Of a stretch of DNA of 64,000 nucleotides, positions 41,231 through 52,919 are shown one piece after another. The stretch spans positions 1 through 64,000 of the forward strand of contig JAAEAF010001540.1 of assembly GCA_011037195.1 (NCBI GenBank). Reading direction: 5' to 3'. The notes beneath the pieces were generated by a model that worked only from the letters and a program-made list of their open reading frames with translations, was not told the origin of the DNA and searched no databases. Source of the stretch: Triatoma infestans (Eukaryota; Arthropoda; Insecta; Hemiptera; Reduviidae). Numbering within the stretch: the stretch's first letter is position 1; each line of letters starts with the position of its first letter. A program made the position numbers and the translations under genes.

Positions 41231-42690
41231 AACAAAATATTATTTATTTTTCATTAAATAAAACTAATATTTTAAGGAAAAATAAAAAGTAAAAAATTAA
41301 ATAAATCAATTTAAATGTAAAACAACAACAAAAATATAATTTCCAATTAACATTATCCTATTCTTTTGGTAACCAGCCTTCAATATAAACATCAAACAAC
41401 CTCTTCGCGACTTCCAGTGGCACCTAAACAAAATATCATGTTTCAGCTTCCTGAAATTTTCCGTTTTTTTAATTATGCTGACCAAGTTCCATGGATCTAC
41501 ATGGAAAAACCACTTTTTTGTGTCTCAAATCATGTATTTCCGATGAAAACTTAATTTTGAAAATTCGACAAGATTGCAATACTTCTCAAGATATTTTTAC
41601 AAAATATTATTTCATATTGTCAGTTACTGAAGTCATACAATGAACTACAAAGACATTTCACTAGAAAGATCGACACAGCCAAATTTGATTAATTACCTCT
41701 AATCAAATGTCTTGGAAAAACTTGCTAACATAAAACAACAGCTTAAATGTGTTTAGTAACGTTCCAGATTTAAGTTTTAATGAAACAGTGAGCGATTACT
41801 GGAAAAATGTCCGGTAAAACAGTACTTCTGCGTAACCGATTGTATACATATTCAGAATTAAACACAATGTCATTATTATAAAGCTGAAGGTACTAAGCTT
41901 TATATTGAAATGACAATTTGAAGCCATGTTTGACATTAAAGATCCTTTTGGACTTCAAAAATATATTTTCAAAGGTTAATATTTCAAATAATTGATGGAT
42001 TTGCGTATTCATTCAAAGCTAATAATTCTAAATCCCTCAATACATCCTACATTTATTATCCGTTCTGCATTTGCTTTAGCAACTATAATTTCATATAACT
42101 CTCTATTCAATTTAAATCATATTTCTATGTAATAGTATAGTATAATAGATAATTTCTATGATAATAATATATTCCATTGATGAATCCTTTCAAGAAAAAA
42201 CGGATATATAAAATCTATAAAATTCCTTTTATTTACTGATCTGTAAAATGATTCCAGGAACAAGGGTCTTGGGAGAAACAGACAACTTTGCGGGCTGGGC
42301 AAACGGTTGTGATATAAACTTGCCTGGAGACAGAGCTTTCAACAAAGTTACGGGGAAAATTCCTTCTATGAACAAAATTAAGGCCAACCAATAGAAACAG
42401 ACCACCAGAAACTCATACAGCCTTCCAAAGAGTTTTCACTTTCTTGCTCTTTAGTGGGCACAATTTCTTGTGGAAATTTCAGCTAGGTACTTATAGACCT
42501 ACGACAGTGAAAGTTACAACTTTTCTCAAATTCGGAACTGTTTATCTCAGAATTACGGATGGTAAATGTATAGTATTGCATTTATAATTTGTTAAATTTT
42601 TCAATTAGAAATTTATAATGATTTTACTTCTTTGTTGTTATGTGAATAATGTTTAAAATATAGCTGTAGTACACAAAATCTAGTAGAAAT
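41231..42690. other. AT-rich non-coding sequence with a repeat fragment at 41360-41600
   Basis: 41455-41595 (ACCACTTTTTTGTGTCTCAAAT, GATGAAAACTTAATTTTGAAAATTCGACAAGATTGCAATACTTCTC) is a diverged right end of the 1-kb ACTTCCGGT repeat. The rest holds nothing recognised. Confidence 0.5.
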
Positions 42691-42731
42691 AATAATAATA
42701 TCTTCTTCTTCTTGCTCGGCTCTACAGCCCA

Positions 42732-43844
42732 TCAATGGGCCCTGGCCTCCTCGATCCGCTTCCGCCAGTCCTCTCTGTTTAATGCGGCAGCTCTCCAATT
42801 CCGGGCACCTAGCATGACCCTGGAGTCCTCGGTAACCCCATCAGCCCATCGCAACTTGGGGCGTCCTACCCTTCTTGTGCGCTGCACATTTTCTTCCATA
42901 ATCCTTCTGGGAACCTCGTTACAGGCCATTCGTATTACATGGCCTGCCCATCGCAACCTACTCAACTTAATTATTTTAACGACGTCCGGGGTCTGGAATA
43001 GATACGTCAGCTCCGCATTAGAGCGCCTTCTCCAGGTTTCCCAGTCTCTAACAGGTCCATATATTCGCCGGAGGATCTTCCTTTCGAACGATACTAATAG
43101 CTTTTCATCGGCTTTCGTTATGACCCAGGTTTCTGAACCGTATGTAAGAACAGGCCGAATGAGCTTCTTGTAGAGGGTTACTTTCGTATTCCAGGACACA
43201 AGTTTGCTCTTTATATGTCGGCCGATCCCGAAAAAACATTTATTTGCCTGGGCCACTCTCTTTCTGACCTCTAAGGAGACATCGTTATCTTTTGTAACGA
43301 TAGTGCCCAAGTAGGTAAAGGAGTTTACTCTTTCTACATTAAGGCCTCCTATATTTACATGACCAATGTGTTCTATCGGTCCCCCTGCATGCATGTACTT
43401 TGTCTTGGTCTCATTAACTACTAATCCCACCTTCTCGACAGCTCTGACCAGGTCCATTTCACTGAAGGACCTTCCTATGATGTCGACATCATCTGCATAG
43501 GCCAAAATCTGTGTCGACTTGTGAAATATTGTGCCTGACTGCTGGATACCGGCTTTGCGCACCACATGCTCCAGAATCAGGTTAAAGAGTTGGCACGATA
43601 GTGCATCTCCTTGTCTCAGACCCTTGTTGGCATTAAATTCAGCGGAAAGGTTCCCTTGCACTCGCACCTTACATCGGACGTCCCCCATCGTCATCGTAAT
43701 TAGGCGTATGAGTTTATGAGGAATACTCATTTCAAATAAAGCCTTGTACAGTTCCTCTCTACGAACACTATCATAGGCCGACCTAAAGTCGACAAATAGG
43801 TGGTGCGTCTGGAGGTTGTATTCTCTTGCTTTCCCTAAGATCAT
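42732..43844 (-). pseudogene. RTE-like reverse transcriptase, main part
   Basis: A 370-codon open segment. It contains HHLFVDFRSAYDSVRRE (first catalytic Asp), NKGLRQGDALSCQLFNLILE, ILAYADDVDIIG (YADD box, intact), NETKTKYM, VNSFTYLGTIVTKDND, then the C-terminal blocks YGSETWVITK, FERKILRRIYGP, RLRWAGHVIRM and GRPKLRWADGV...RNWRAAALNRE. All of the RT palm is present and undamaged here. The first ~10 residues continue from the upstream frame, so the Met is not a true start. Confidence 0.93.
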
Positions 43845-43936
43845 TCTGAGGGTAAAGATCTGATCTGTGACAGATCTGTTCCTTCGAAAACCACACTGGT
43901 AGGCACGTATCTCTCTCTCTCTGCGTATGGAAATAG

Positions 43937-44236
43937 TCAGGCATATAATATATTGGAAAAAATTTTATATGCGCAATTAAGTAGAGAAATGCCCCGATAA
44001 TTATCGCATTTGAGCTGATCTCCCTTTTTATAGATTGGACATATTACAGCGTTCTTCCAAGAGTTAGGCATCACTTCACTAGTCCAGATATATAAAAATA
44101 TCTCTCTTAGCTCTTTTATGAGATCTTCCCCTCCATATTTAAATAATTCCGGGGGCAAATTATCACTACCAGGCGCTCTGTAATTTTTTATTTTACCTAT
44201 AGCTTCCCTAATTTCCTCTTCATCTGGTGTCTCCAT
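43937..44236 (-). pseudogene. RTE-like reverse transcriptase, N-terminal part
   Basis: A 99-codon segment with IKNYRAPGSDNLPPELFKYGGEDL, PNSWKNAVICPIYKKGDQLKCDNYRGISLLNCAYKIFS, the fingers of RTE-type RT. It ends at a TGA where CGA is expected. Together with the downstream segment it represents one ORF broken by a nonsense change and a nearby frameshift. Confidence 0.9.
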
Positions 44237-44273
44237 ATCACTTTCAGTTGGGAGTACTATTTGGTTAGGTTCT

Positions 44274-44275
44274 TC

Positions 44276-44312
<37 letters not shown>

Positions 44313-44383
44313 TACTAATAAATAATAATAATAATATATAATAAAAAAAAAATAAAAAATAATAATAATAATAATAATAATAC
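44274..44383. repeat. AAT microsatellite
   Basis: Long AAT/ATA repeats interrupted by an A-rich stretch at about 44340-44355. Confidence 0.95.
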
Positions 44384-44645
44384 AGTCCTCTCAGTAACTG
44401 GGATGATTCGCAAGCCCTACATGATAGCATTAAGACATTAGGGCTAAGACAAGAGATTTATATCCAAATACAGAAGTCTGTCATTTTAAGCTCCTGCAGG
44501 TTGGTGAGAATTTAGGTTAAGCAGGTGAGAGTGCTTGGTTTGAACCAGTAGCTCATCTTAAATTTCAGCGGAAAAAGCTGAGAATAAAAAAACAATAATA
44601 ATAAATTATAATAGTAATAGTTTTTTTATTAGAAATTGCAACATA

Positions 44646-44990
44646 ACTTTTTTTTTTTTACACCGCCATTAGTTTGGGCTTTCGGCCATTCTGCTTTTGG
44701 CAGCCCAGAATATATGTGCATCATATATGAAAGATTTCACAGATGATGTAACATGTTTTAGTTCAGGGCAGAGAGCTAAATGCTTTCCTGTCATGACTTC
44801 CCCGCCGCATAAAGGGCAAAGGTGGGTGTCAACAATCCCTATACGGTGAAGGTGTTTCTGGAGCAAATCGTGGCCCGGAAGCAGGCAGCTGCAACCAAAC
44901 GCGGAAGAGTGGCGGGAATCCTGCCACCAATTTCTCCCACTTTCGTCCAGTTCCATTTTCCATGTACTTATTGTGCCATATATCCCATAC
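44646..44990 (-). pseudogene. LINE C-terminal fragment with zinc-finger-like end
   Basis: The frame 44669-44956 encodes LPGHDLLQKHLHRIGIVDTHLCPLCGGEVMTGKHLALCPEL, a CX2C...HX4C cluster found at the very end of I/Jockey/LOA-type LINE ORFs after RNase H. Only this tip is preserved. Flanking T-runs lie near 44649-44660. Confidence 0.75.
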
Positions 44991-44999
44991 TGACGAGGA

Positions 45000-45735
45000 T
45001 ACTGGAGCCTTTAAATTTCTTAGTGGAACGTGTAGGTAAATGGGAGGTAAATGAGACAGATCGCTTCCCGTAGTGCCCCTGGCAACGTTACCTTTTCATT
45101 AAGCGCACGGCTAAATGGTCTCAAAGTATCGCCAACAGCTCAATAAATTCCAACATAACCCAATTTCAAACAAAAATTGTAAACACTCAGGCGCAGACTA
45201 TAAAGTTTTTCTGTCAAATTACTCTTTTATTAGCATAAACAGCAAACTCCAAATTATTTATAACTAAAATATTAACTATTTTATGCCCGCAAAATATAAT
45301 TACTTTCCAAATAAAACAGTACGCCAGATTTAGCTTCTTTTTTTTTTTCAAATTCAGTAAAATAATACTTAAAACAAATTTAAAATTAAAAGAAAGAGCA
45401 AATTTAAATTATTGGACTGCAAATAAAATTCAAATTCAAAATCAAATAAGTTCCTGCTATTTCCAGGCATGCACAGTACATTTGAACGAACTATCCTATT
45501 CCTAGTCACCATTTAGATACTGTATTAATTCACCAAACAGGTACAAATATGTTTTCTAGCCACTTCACTTTCGTCTCCTACAATATTGAACGCTAAATCT
45601 CATAAAATGGGCAAGATTGCTTAAATTTTGTTTAAGTTACATAATGAACGGAAGCAGGCAGCTGCAATATGTCTACTATTCCCTGATAACGCTGTAATTT
45701 AAATTTAGCGCCTTACGCCCTAATTTCATGATTAT
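45000..45735. other. Non-coding sequence, nothing recognised
   Basis: No ORF with recognisable similarity is present. The sequence becomes AT-rich after 45170. Confidence 0.4.
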
Positions 45736-46468
45736 TGTAATGACATATCAAAGTCATAGCAATGTCAAAGTGGTATCAAAGTCATAGCAATGTCAAAGTG
45801 GTTCCAGCCAGCTGCTATCTTCACAAAGGATGGCAGGAACAAAGGATAATTTATAACTAGCCGGCCGCTGTCTTCAAGACAAAGCCGTGGTCAAACAAAC
45901 AAAACCCTTTTCAATACAAGGGTCAATACTTTACATCAAAGCAAGCACCGATAAAGCTGGCCACTGAACTAAATCACTGGTCACCGAACTAACCAAGGTC
46001 GCACAAGGTCGCACACTAGGAGAGATGTCTTGGTGTGAGTGTTGCTTACGCATCTGACAATGTGTGAGTAACACTAATATAAACTTCGGCCCACTGGAAG
46101 AGGGGATTATTTTATACGAGCACGTCAGTAGATCATTATTATTATATACGAGAACATCTATATACGAGCAGCAGTTCCACGTCCCTATACAGGTTTTACT
46201 TATACTTATTTTCATAATTTTGCATCTTAGTTTATTTATTTTAATCATCTTAAATTAATTGTTATTTTAACATTAAATTATCTAAGTATTTCATGTTAAT
46301 AGTTACCGTTTCTCACATTTAAATTACTGTAAAAATATAGTTTATTTTTTTTATAAATTCAGTGTTAGTAATTCGAGCTCTAACTTCCAAAAATCTTTAA
46401 ACTAACTTCCGCCCTCTTCAAGAAATCTACTACATACCTCAGGAATCACAATAAACGATTCCACTACA
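45736..46468 (+). mobile_element. Solo LTR, family S1, copy 2
   Basis: A 733-bp sequence with ends TGTAATG...CCACTACA and a perfect 4-bp target duplication, TTAT, at 45732-45735 and 46469-46472. It is the reverse complement of the solo LTR at 11759-12404. Shared segments include AATGTCAAAGTGGT, CAGCCAGCTGCTATCTT, AAGCACCGATAA and GACCTTG...GTCGCACA. A ~27-bp internal duplication near 45749-45800 (TCAAAGTCATAGCAATGTC) is absent from copy 1. Confidence 0.85.
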
Positions 46469-46539
46469 TTATCGATCTCTTCCAGATACAGTTTATATGA
46501 TTTATATAACATTTTCCACTTAAATTACTATTCACTTTT

Positions 46540-47430
46540 TTGTGAACACTAACTATGAATATAGAGTCCTATCTCTTTTGTTTGCAATTTTTTCCGAGAA
46601 AATTTATTTAAAGAAGTTTGAAGGTCGGAGGTTATGCTTGCCTCAACAAGTCATCTTGTTAAGTTTAGTTTCCTCCATCGATATTAAATGGAAGTAAAGT
46701 AAATATTTAGTAAAAATTATAAGTTTGGAGAGAATTTATCAATCGTCACTTTGTAAATTACAGAATGAGAAAGTTGTGTGAGCGTTTTTGTTTGTTCATA
46801 ACTAGATAGATAGATAAGTCTTTACTAATAATTTTTATAAGATTACAAAAACTTAACTTGTAAATGCATAAAGACAAGACTCATAGACCTAGGCCGTGTA
46901 ATGTTATGGTGTGGATGTGTGTAGGTAGCTTGTGGCGTGAGCGTTTTAGCGAAAAGGGCTTGTGTTTGTTTGAGATAGAATATAAGAATTTAATCAAGAA
47001 AGCACCACTGATTATAAAATAAATATATTTTCTAACTGAATTTAAATAGCTTTAACTAGCTTTAAATAGCTTTAAATAGCTTAATTCACAGCGATTAAGT
47101 ATAAATCAATTAGTTAATCTAGATTAAATGCCAAACTCTTATGTTTTAACTTATAACTTGATACTGGTATAGGATACTGGTCTGATGCTTTCACCTTGAT
47201 TTGTAGCACTTGTCTGTCCTAAAATATCTCTTCTCTTTGTTTCTTCAATTCCTCCCCTTTGAGGAGAAGGGGGTAGTACAATGCCATAATTGTTCTTGTA
47301 CCGTACCAGTAACTGGACTTGTATACCTGGCTTGTCCTTTTGCAAGGGAATGTCACATTTCTGATTTTTTTTATAATTTAATATTATTTTTAAAAACTAT
47401 TATTTTTCGATTTCGTCCTTCCATTACAGC
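46540..47430. repeat. Interspersed repeat complex, copy matching 8930-10550
   Basis: See the block at 8930. It contains a LINE-type 3' end near 46805-46850 (a short GATA tract followed by an AT-rich stretch) and a tandem ~11-bp repeat at 47040-47083. It ends with ATTTCGTCCTTCCATTACA near 47410-47428. Confidence 0.6.
47040..47083. repeat. Short tandem repeat, TTTAAATAGC unit
   Basis: Four imperfect copies of an 11-base unit (TTTAAATAGCT). Confidence 0.85.
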
Positions 47431-47559
47431 CAAGCCGTCTGAGGATTGTTCATAACTATTTTTGCTACAATTTTGGGAAAAACGAGATAGCGACACTGCT
47501 ATAACTCTCTTAATTTAATAATACAGTTAGAGAGTGATACTGAAAAAGGAATGTACATT

Positions 47560-47735
47560 AATTTCTAGGCAGTATGAATTGGTTATTAAAAAAAAAAAAC
47601 GATTTATTAATTTTTGCCAACAGATTGGTATTCTTAGCGGCCCCAAAATTTGTTACACTTAAAGCTACACTTATACAGCCCTCACTGCACTCTACAGTTA
47701 CAGTTGTAGCCTAGCAGTTACTATTACAGTTTATA
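47560..47735. repeat. Repeat arm inverted relative to 51405-51560
   Basis: CTAGGCAGTATGAATTGGTT, GATTTATTAATTTTTGCCAA, GATTGGTATTCTTAG and GCCCTCACTGCACTCTA all recur in reverse complement at 51405-51560. Confidence 0.85.
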
Positions 47736-47982
47736 GCCCTCATCACTAAAGTGATAACCTTAAAATTTGGCATTCAAATCAATGTCTTTAAGTCCAATAA
47801 AATGTTTGTATGTCATGTTTATTGCGGCTTTTAGAACTGTTTTTATTCAAACGACATTTAAAACATCAGCTCAAAACTCAAATACTTGAAGCTAACTTTT
47901 CAACGGAACACAATGTAATGAATAAAATAACGATATTAATAAACTACTTTGTCCGTTGAAATGAAATTAGTTTATTAAATAA

Positions 47983-48825
47983 TAATACTTTGATTTTAGA
48001 CAAAAGGCCGAGAAGCGATAATATGCTGAAACTGCTTAATGAGCACCTGAATACCAAAGATGTTGAATCATTTAATAACGGAAATTACAGCCCCTATTAT
48101 AACCAGTTTTTTGATCCCAAATACTACACAAATATTTATGTAAACTTAAATTTACCTTTTTATATCCTAAAGATCTTTTGTCAGTTACGTTTGTCTGGTA
48201 AATATCAAATTAAAATTACTTTCAATAGCTTAACGTATATTATCAAGGCCCAAGAAATATGTACACTGTGTGATTTAAATGGAAATTCTATATCATGTTG
48301 TTGTAGCATGTCCAGTGTACTCGGCAATACGAGATCACTCCCCAATTTGTTAAAGATATGTCTCTCGTACAGTTCCCATCTGTATTTATTTTAAGTGATT
48401 ATAATCTAATAAAACAGCTAGCGCTGTTTGTCATAAACTGCTTTAAAGCACGATCGTTTGCATTAAATGAATAATTTATTTTTAAATCTTATATCCTAGA
48501 CTGCCCCACTGCACTATAAATAAGTTAATACATTTAGATGTACTTGCAACTCTTTAAAATTTGTCTTGATTTACAATATATGCGAATAAAATACTTATTT
48601 GACAAAACAAAATAATCTTTATATTATTATTATTATTGTTTTTGTATCTCACTTTTATGTAGGAAATACTTTTGTTTTCTTTTGGCTTCTTTTGAATCTG
48701 TTATTTTTATATCTATGCATATGTATCTTTTGTCTTATCTGTATATTATATTATGTTATAGCCAACTCCATTTATATTTGTATGGGGTATTTCCCAAAAG
48801 GCAAATTAAAAAATAATAATAATAA
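47983..48825 (+). mobile_element. 5'-truncated LINE, 3' part only
   Basis: The frame 47990-48394 encodes a LINE C-terminus: YVNLNLPFYILKIFCQLRLSG, then CTLCDLNGN followed by a decayed His/Cys half (frameshifted), as in the LINE at 33425-35275. A 3' untranslated region ends in GTATTTCCCAAAAGGCAAATT-like sequence and an AAT tail at about 48810-48825. The flanks (GAAATTAGTTTATTAAATAA before, TATTAAATCTAG after) occur together without the LINE at 53738-53790, which marks the insertion boundaries. Confidence 0.8.
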
Positions 48826-48829
48826 CATA

Positions 48830-49560
48830 TAGTATTAAATCTAGTTGTTAAATTGGAAGAATCTGATGTCAGCTAAAATTTCTGAAAAAGAAATAATTGT
48901 TTTTTTAAAAAAAATATAGCAGATATTATAATTAAAAATAGTATATTTGATAAGGGGGTTGGTTAGCTGTGGCTTCCATGAAAGTAAACTGAACAATGAA
49001 TAGCCTTCTTTTAGGAATAGGTTTAGCCTTTTTTTCTTTCAGTAATTTTTCTCTTTATATATAATATTACATCCAAAAATAACTCCTCTCTAGATTTAGC
49101 GAAGGAATATTAATGTAAAAGTGCTTCTACCTGCCTATAACCGTTCCAGGAACAGCAGCATCCTACAATATATTACTTCACTTATTTAAAATGTTTACCA
49201 TAAAAGGATACCCACTCAACGATGGTTATATAAAAGAAAATTCCATTTAAAGAAATTTTCTTTTTCATTTTTTCTCTCCCTTTTTTTTAAGTTTACAGGA
49301 TAACATAATTTTCCAAGTAACTTTGAATTCATTAAGTAAAAGGGGGTACTTCAATTGAAGGACCTCAATAAATACTTTTCCGGAATGTTAGTTATGAATA
49401 TAAAAAATATTATTCATTTTAAATATATATATATATTATATGTTTATATATTTTATATTTTAGTCAATGCATGACCGATTTTCACTGAAATATCAAGACA
49501 TGGTTTAATGATTTTTTTTTTTTTTTGTATTGTATTTCTTAAGTTAATTAACTAGTATAT
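48830..49560. other. AT-rich non-coding sequence, nothing recognised
   Basis: No ORF or repeat could be assigned. A TA-rich tract lies near 49424-49440 and T/A runs near 49510-49587. Confidence 0.4.
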
Positions 49561-49584
49561 ATTCAAACAAAAAAAAAAAAAAAA

Positions 49585-50562
49585 AAATCTGGTGTGAAAC
49601 AGTCACACAACTTTCTCTTACTCCACTTCTCAAAATTATAATTGACAAATTTTATAGTTAGTGTACCAAATTTAATGCAATTCGTGAAAACTGAAAAAAC
49701 TGTTCAGTAAAAGCGCACTTCCGGTTCACTAATTTTCTTGAAATTCGAAATTTTGGTCATCTATTTATTTTTTAATTAATTTTTTTTGGATGATAGAATT
49801 GTATAATCAATCAACTATGATATCACTTTAGAGATAAACATAACCCCACCTCTCCCCTAAAAGTACCCGTAAATCAATTTTCCCAAAGAAATGTTTTAAA
49901 TAAAAGTTGTAGATCTTTGTATGCTCAGTTCATATACGAGGTTTCAAGAAAATCGTTGGAATCATTTTTGAGAAAATCGCAAAAAAGTGTAAAAAATCAT
50001 TTAGTAAAAAGTAAACGCACTTCCGGTTATCCGATTTTTTCAAACTCCGAATTTCAGCAACATATTCAATTTTAATTAAAATTATTTAGATGACAGAGTT
50101 GTCTAATAAACTGAAATAGCAGTTAAAATGAAAATCTAACCCCACCCCTACCTTAGAAGTGCCCTTAAATGAATTTTCCCGGAGAAATGTTTCAAATAAA
50201 AGTTGAAGCTATTTGTATGTGTAGTAGATATAAGAAGTTTAAAGAAATTCGCCGGAGCCATTTTTGAGAAAATTGCAAAAACGTAAAAAAAAAAAACTAG
50301 TAAAGTGATACTTCCGGTTGAGGAATTTTGACAGATAACGCACCGTTAGATCCTATGGTGATACCTAAACGTAGTATTAAGTTTCAACTTACTACGCTTT
50401 TTCGTTTTTGAGCTATGCTGTTCACATACATGCTCACTGACCATTTGCTAAAAACCACTTTTTTGGACTCAGGGCACCTCAAAACCGATATTTCCGGTGA
50501 AAACTCGATATCGCAAATTTGACACGATTACAATACTTCCTCTTACTAGGAGTAGGTAAAAT
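49585..50562. repeat. 1-kb non-autonomous repeat (ACTTCCGGT family), copy A
   Basis: It begins AATCTGGTGTGAAACAGTCA, followed by CTTTCTCTTACTCC, and ends CTTACTAGGAGTAGG near 50555. The body has internal units of about 300 bp, each starting with a CACTTCCGGT-like box at 49716, 50018 and 50310. Copy B at 56308-57335 has the same ends and the same three boxes. No ORF was found. The CTTTCTCTTACTCC near one end and GGAGTAAGAGAAAG at the other (intact in copy B) are inverted. Confidence 0.85.
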
Positions 50563-51039
50563 ATTATCGTGAAGACATTTTTAATATAAAGATAAATATA
50601 AATTTTGCTTCACCCTTTTTATGCTTGTATTCAAAAAATCAAATAAATAACCTACATTTATTTCTTCATATTTTCCCTGACAAAATCCCTAAGTTGTATG
50701 TTTTAGAAGGTGGCAACATGATAAAAAGTCTTTGTAGAACAGTCACACATGACTTTCTCTTCCAGTAGTTTCTCTTACAATTTAGTATAATTAATATTAA
50801 AACAATTGACACAATGTGGCCATAAAAGAAGCTGGTAACCTTATCAGGTTGTACATATATCTGAGTAGACTTTGTAGCAGCGCCCTCTTTCTCGATTAAC
50901 AAGGCTTGTAGCGGCATTTCGAATTTAAATCTACCTGTACCCCACTACAATCATATACTGGAAATAATTGTTACAAACAAAAATGATAGCAGTTAAACAT
51001 TGCAAGTTAAAAAAAAAATAAATCGTATTACCCGTTTTT

Positions 51040-51240
51040 CAGAAAAGTTCAAAAAAAACAAACTCAAAAACCAAATTCTAGAAGCAATAAAATTGCATTT
51101 TCCGGTTAACTGATTTTCTTCAAATTTGGAATTCCAGCAATGCTTATAATGTTAGTTTATATTAATAGTAGAATCATAAATTTTACTGAAGTGGTACTTT
51201 AGAGGAATGCTTAATTTTCTCCAGTGATGGAAGCAGAAGC
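51040..51240. repeat. Single diverged unit of the ACTTCCGGT family
   Basis: TTTTCCGGTTAACTGATTTTCTTCAAATTTGGAATTCCAGCAATGC matches the start of an internal unit of the 1-kb repeat, and the following AT-rich part is diverged. Confidence 0.6.
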
Positions 51241-51404
51241 AAAAAATTAGATCATTTATAGAAATATAATTTTTTTAAATATTTTATTTTGGGTGGCAAA
51301 AGGGTCAAACCCAACTACAAGATATCGTTAGCGCAACACAAATAACATTATTTATCTAAAAAAGCCTCTGAACACACATAATGTACAAACCAATCGTATT
51401 TGAG

Positions 51405-51560
51405 TAACTGCTGGGCTATAACTGTAACTATAGAGTGCAGTGAGGGCTCTAAGTGTACTAAATTTTGGGGACACTAAGAATACCAATCTATTGGCAAAAA
51501 TTAATAAATCGTTTTCTTAAAAACCAATTCATACTGCCTAGAAATTAATGCGTAAAATTC
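51405..51560. repeat. Repeat arm inverted relative to 47560-47735
   Basis: Reverse complement of the arm at 47560. It ends about 100 bases before the Jockey LINE insertion. Confidence 0.85.
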
Positions 51561-51672
51561 CAGGAGTACCATTCGTCTTACAACAGTCACTCTTTTAAAT
51601 TCCGTGTCAGTGGCAGTGTTACAAAAACATTTGTGTTTTAAATCTAATTAATTACAGTCACCATGTTCTGCC

Positions 51673-52488
51673 TTGACTACTGGACCTATTGACTGGACAC
51701 TTTTCGAAAATACCCTTGACAGCAAACTGAATCTGCTAATCTCCCTAAAAACTCCAGATGAAATAGATCACGCAGTAAACTTTCTAACTACTTCAATACA
51801 AACTTCCATTTGGGACTCTACCAAACAAACTTTCTACAAGACCGAATCCCGAACACGTAACCTTCCTGTTTTAATCAGAATGCTAATTAGAGAAAAACGA
51901 CGAGCTCGAGCAGTATGGCAACGTACCCACTACCCGAGTGACAGACTGATTTACAACAGACTGACTAAACGGTTAAAACGTGAACTTCAAAACTTCAGAT
52001 CCCAGAAATACGAAGAATATGTTACCTCCCTGGCATCTGACCGCAAATCACTCTGGACCGCTATCAAACGACTACTCTCTTACAAACTTGTTCCTTCTTT
52101 TTTAAGACGTAATGACGGAACATGGACGAAATCAGACTTAGAAAAAGCCATCGAATTCAAAGACCACCTGAGCAACATGTTCACACCTCATCCAGACATT
52201 AGTGACGACATACACTCTGCTGAAATACTAACTGACTTGCCTCTTTGTCTCCCTCCAAAAGCGTTCACTCCTTCTGAGGTAAAATATTTAATAAAATCCT
52301 TACCAAAGAAAAAATCTCCGGGCTTTGACTTAATAACTTCAGAAATTCTTCGTCATCTACCAGAAAAGGCAATAGTATATCTCACCTGCATCTTTAACTC
52401 AGTACTGAGAAGTACTGCTCCGGGGCCTTCCTTGATATGGCTCAAGCCTTTGATCGGGTATGGCATCCGGGGCTGTTGTGGAAGTTAA
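51673..52488 (+). pseudogene. Jockey ORF2 fragment: linker and RT N-terminus
   Basis: A 271-codon frame. Residues 1-200 are the Jockey linker between endonuclease and RT (IREKRRARAVWQRTHYPSDRLIYNRLTKRLKREL, SLWTAIKRLL). FTPSEVKYLIKSLPKKKSPGFDLITSEILRHLP is the first RT block. After IFNSVLRS the sequence jumps, out of frame, to the YCSGAFLDMAQAFDRVWHPG block, showing loss of the PISLLP...QFGFR segment. The last ~20 residues are therefore nonsense. Confidence 0.9.
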
Positions 52489-52489
52489 A

Positions 52490-52919
52490 GAGAAATCTTC
52501 CTTCTACTTACTACTTAATTATGAAATCTTACAGACCGTTTCTTTCAGGTTAGTTGTGGCTCTGCCACTTCTGATTACTCTCCTGCTCTAGCCGGCGTCC
52601 CTCAAGGCAGTATTGAGAAGAGTATACTTGGCCCTCTTCTCTATACTGTATATACAGCAGACATACCGACTCATACTAACGCAATACTATGCATACTGAC
52701 GACACCGCTATTCTTGCTTCCAGTTCCGACCCTGTAACAGCTTCCACTCACTTACAGACACACTTAGACATACTTGAATCTTGTGCCAAAAAATGGTGAT
52801 TAAAATTTAACCCTCAGAAGTGTCAACACATCACTTTTACTCTGCAACGCCGTACTTCTCCACCAGTCAGCTTTAACTCTGTACCTCTTTCTCCTGCAAA
52901 TTTAGTTCGCTACCTTGGG
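52490..52919 (+). pseudogene. Jockey RT catalytic region, frameshifted
   Basis: Across frames it reads KLKRNLPSTYYLIMKSYR, then SPALAGVPQGS(...)ILGPLLYTVYTADIPT, where four extra residues interrupt the PQGS-LGP block, and TLRSVNT before the YLGMYIDKRLTW of the next frame. The FADD box is damaged. It continues the same LINE. Confidence 0.8.

Larger units (their letters stand above)
42690..44272 (-). mobile_element. RTE-like LINE, 5'-truncated, lightly damaged
   Basis: A minus-strand element with most of the RT and C-terminus. The N-terminal RT part lies at 43937-44236 and the remainder at 42732-43844. Between them a TGA and a frameshift at a GA microsatellite near 43912-43922 break the ORF. 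The 3' end has a GAAGAAGAAGATATTATTATT tail at about 42694-42714. The 5' side stops at an AAT microsatellite (44274 onward). Endonuclease is absent. Confidence 0.92.

Noticed and set aside
42712..43173. 153-codon plus-strand ORF
   Set aside because: It is antisense to the RTE reverse transcriptase, whose motifs are unmistakable on the other strand.
47210..48394. Possible host gene in the 47.2-48.4 kb frames
   Set aside because: The 47990-48394 frame is a LINE C-terminus, and the 47210-47455 frame lies in an interspersed repeat.
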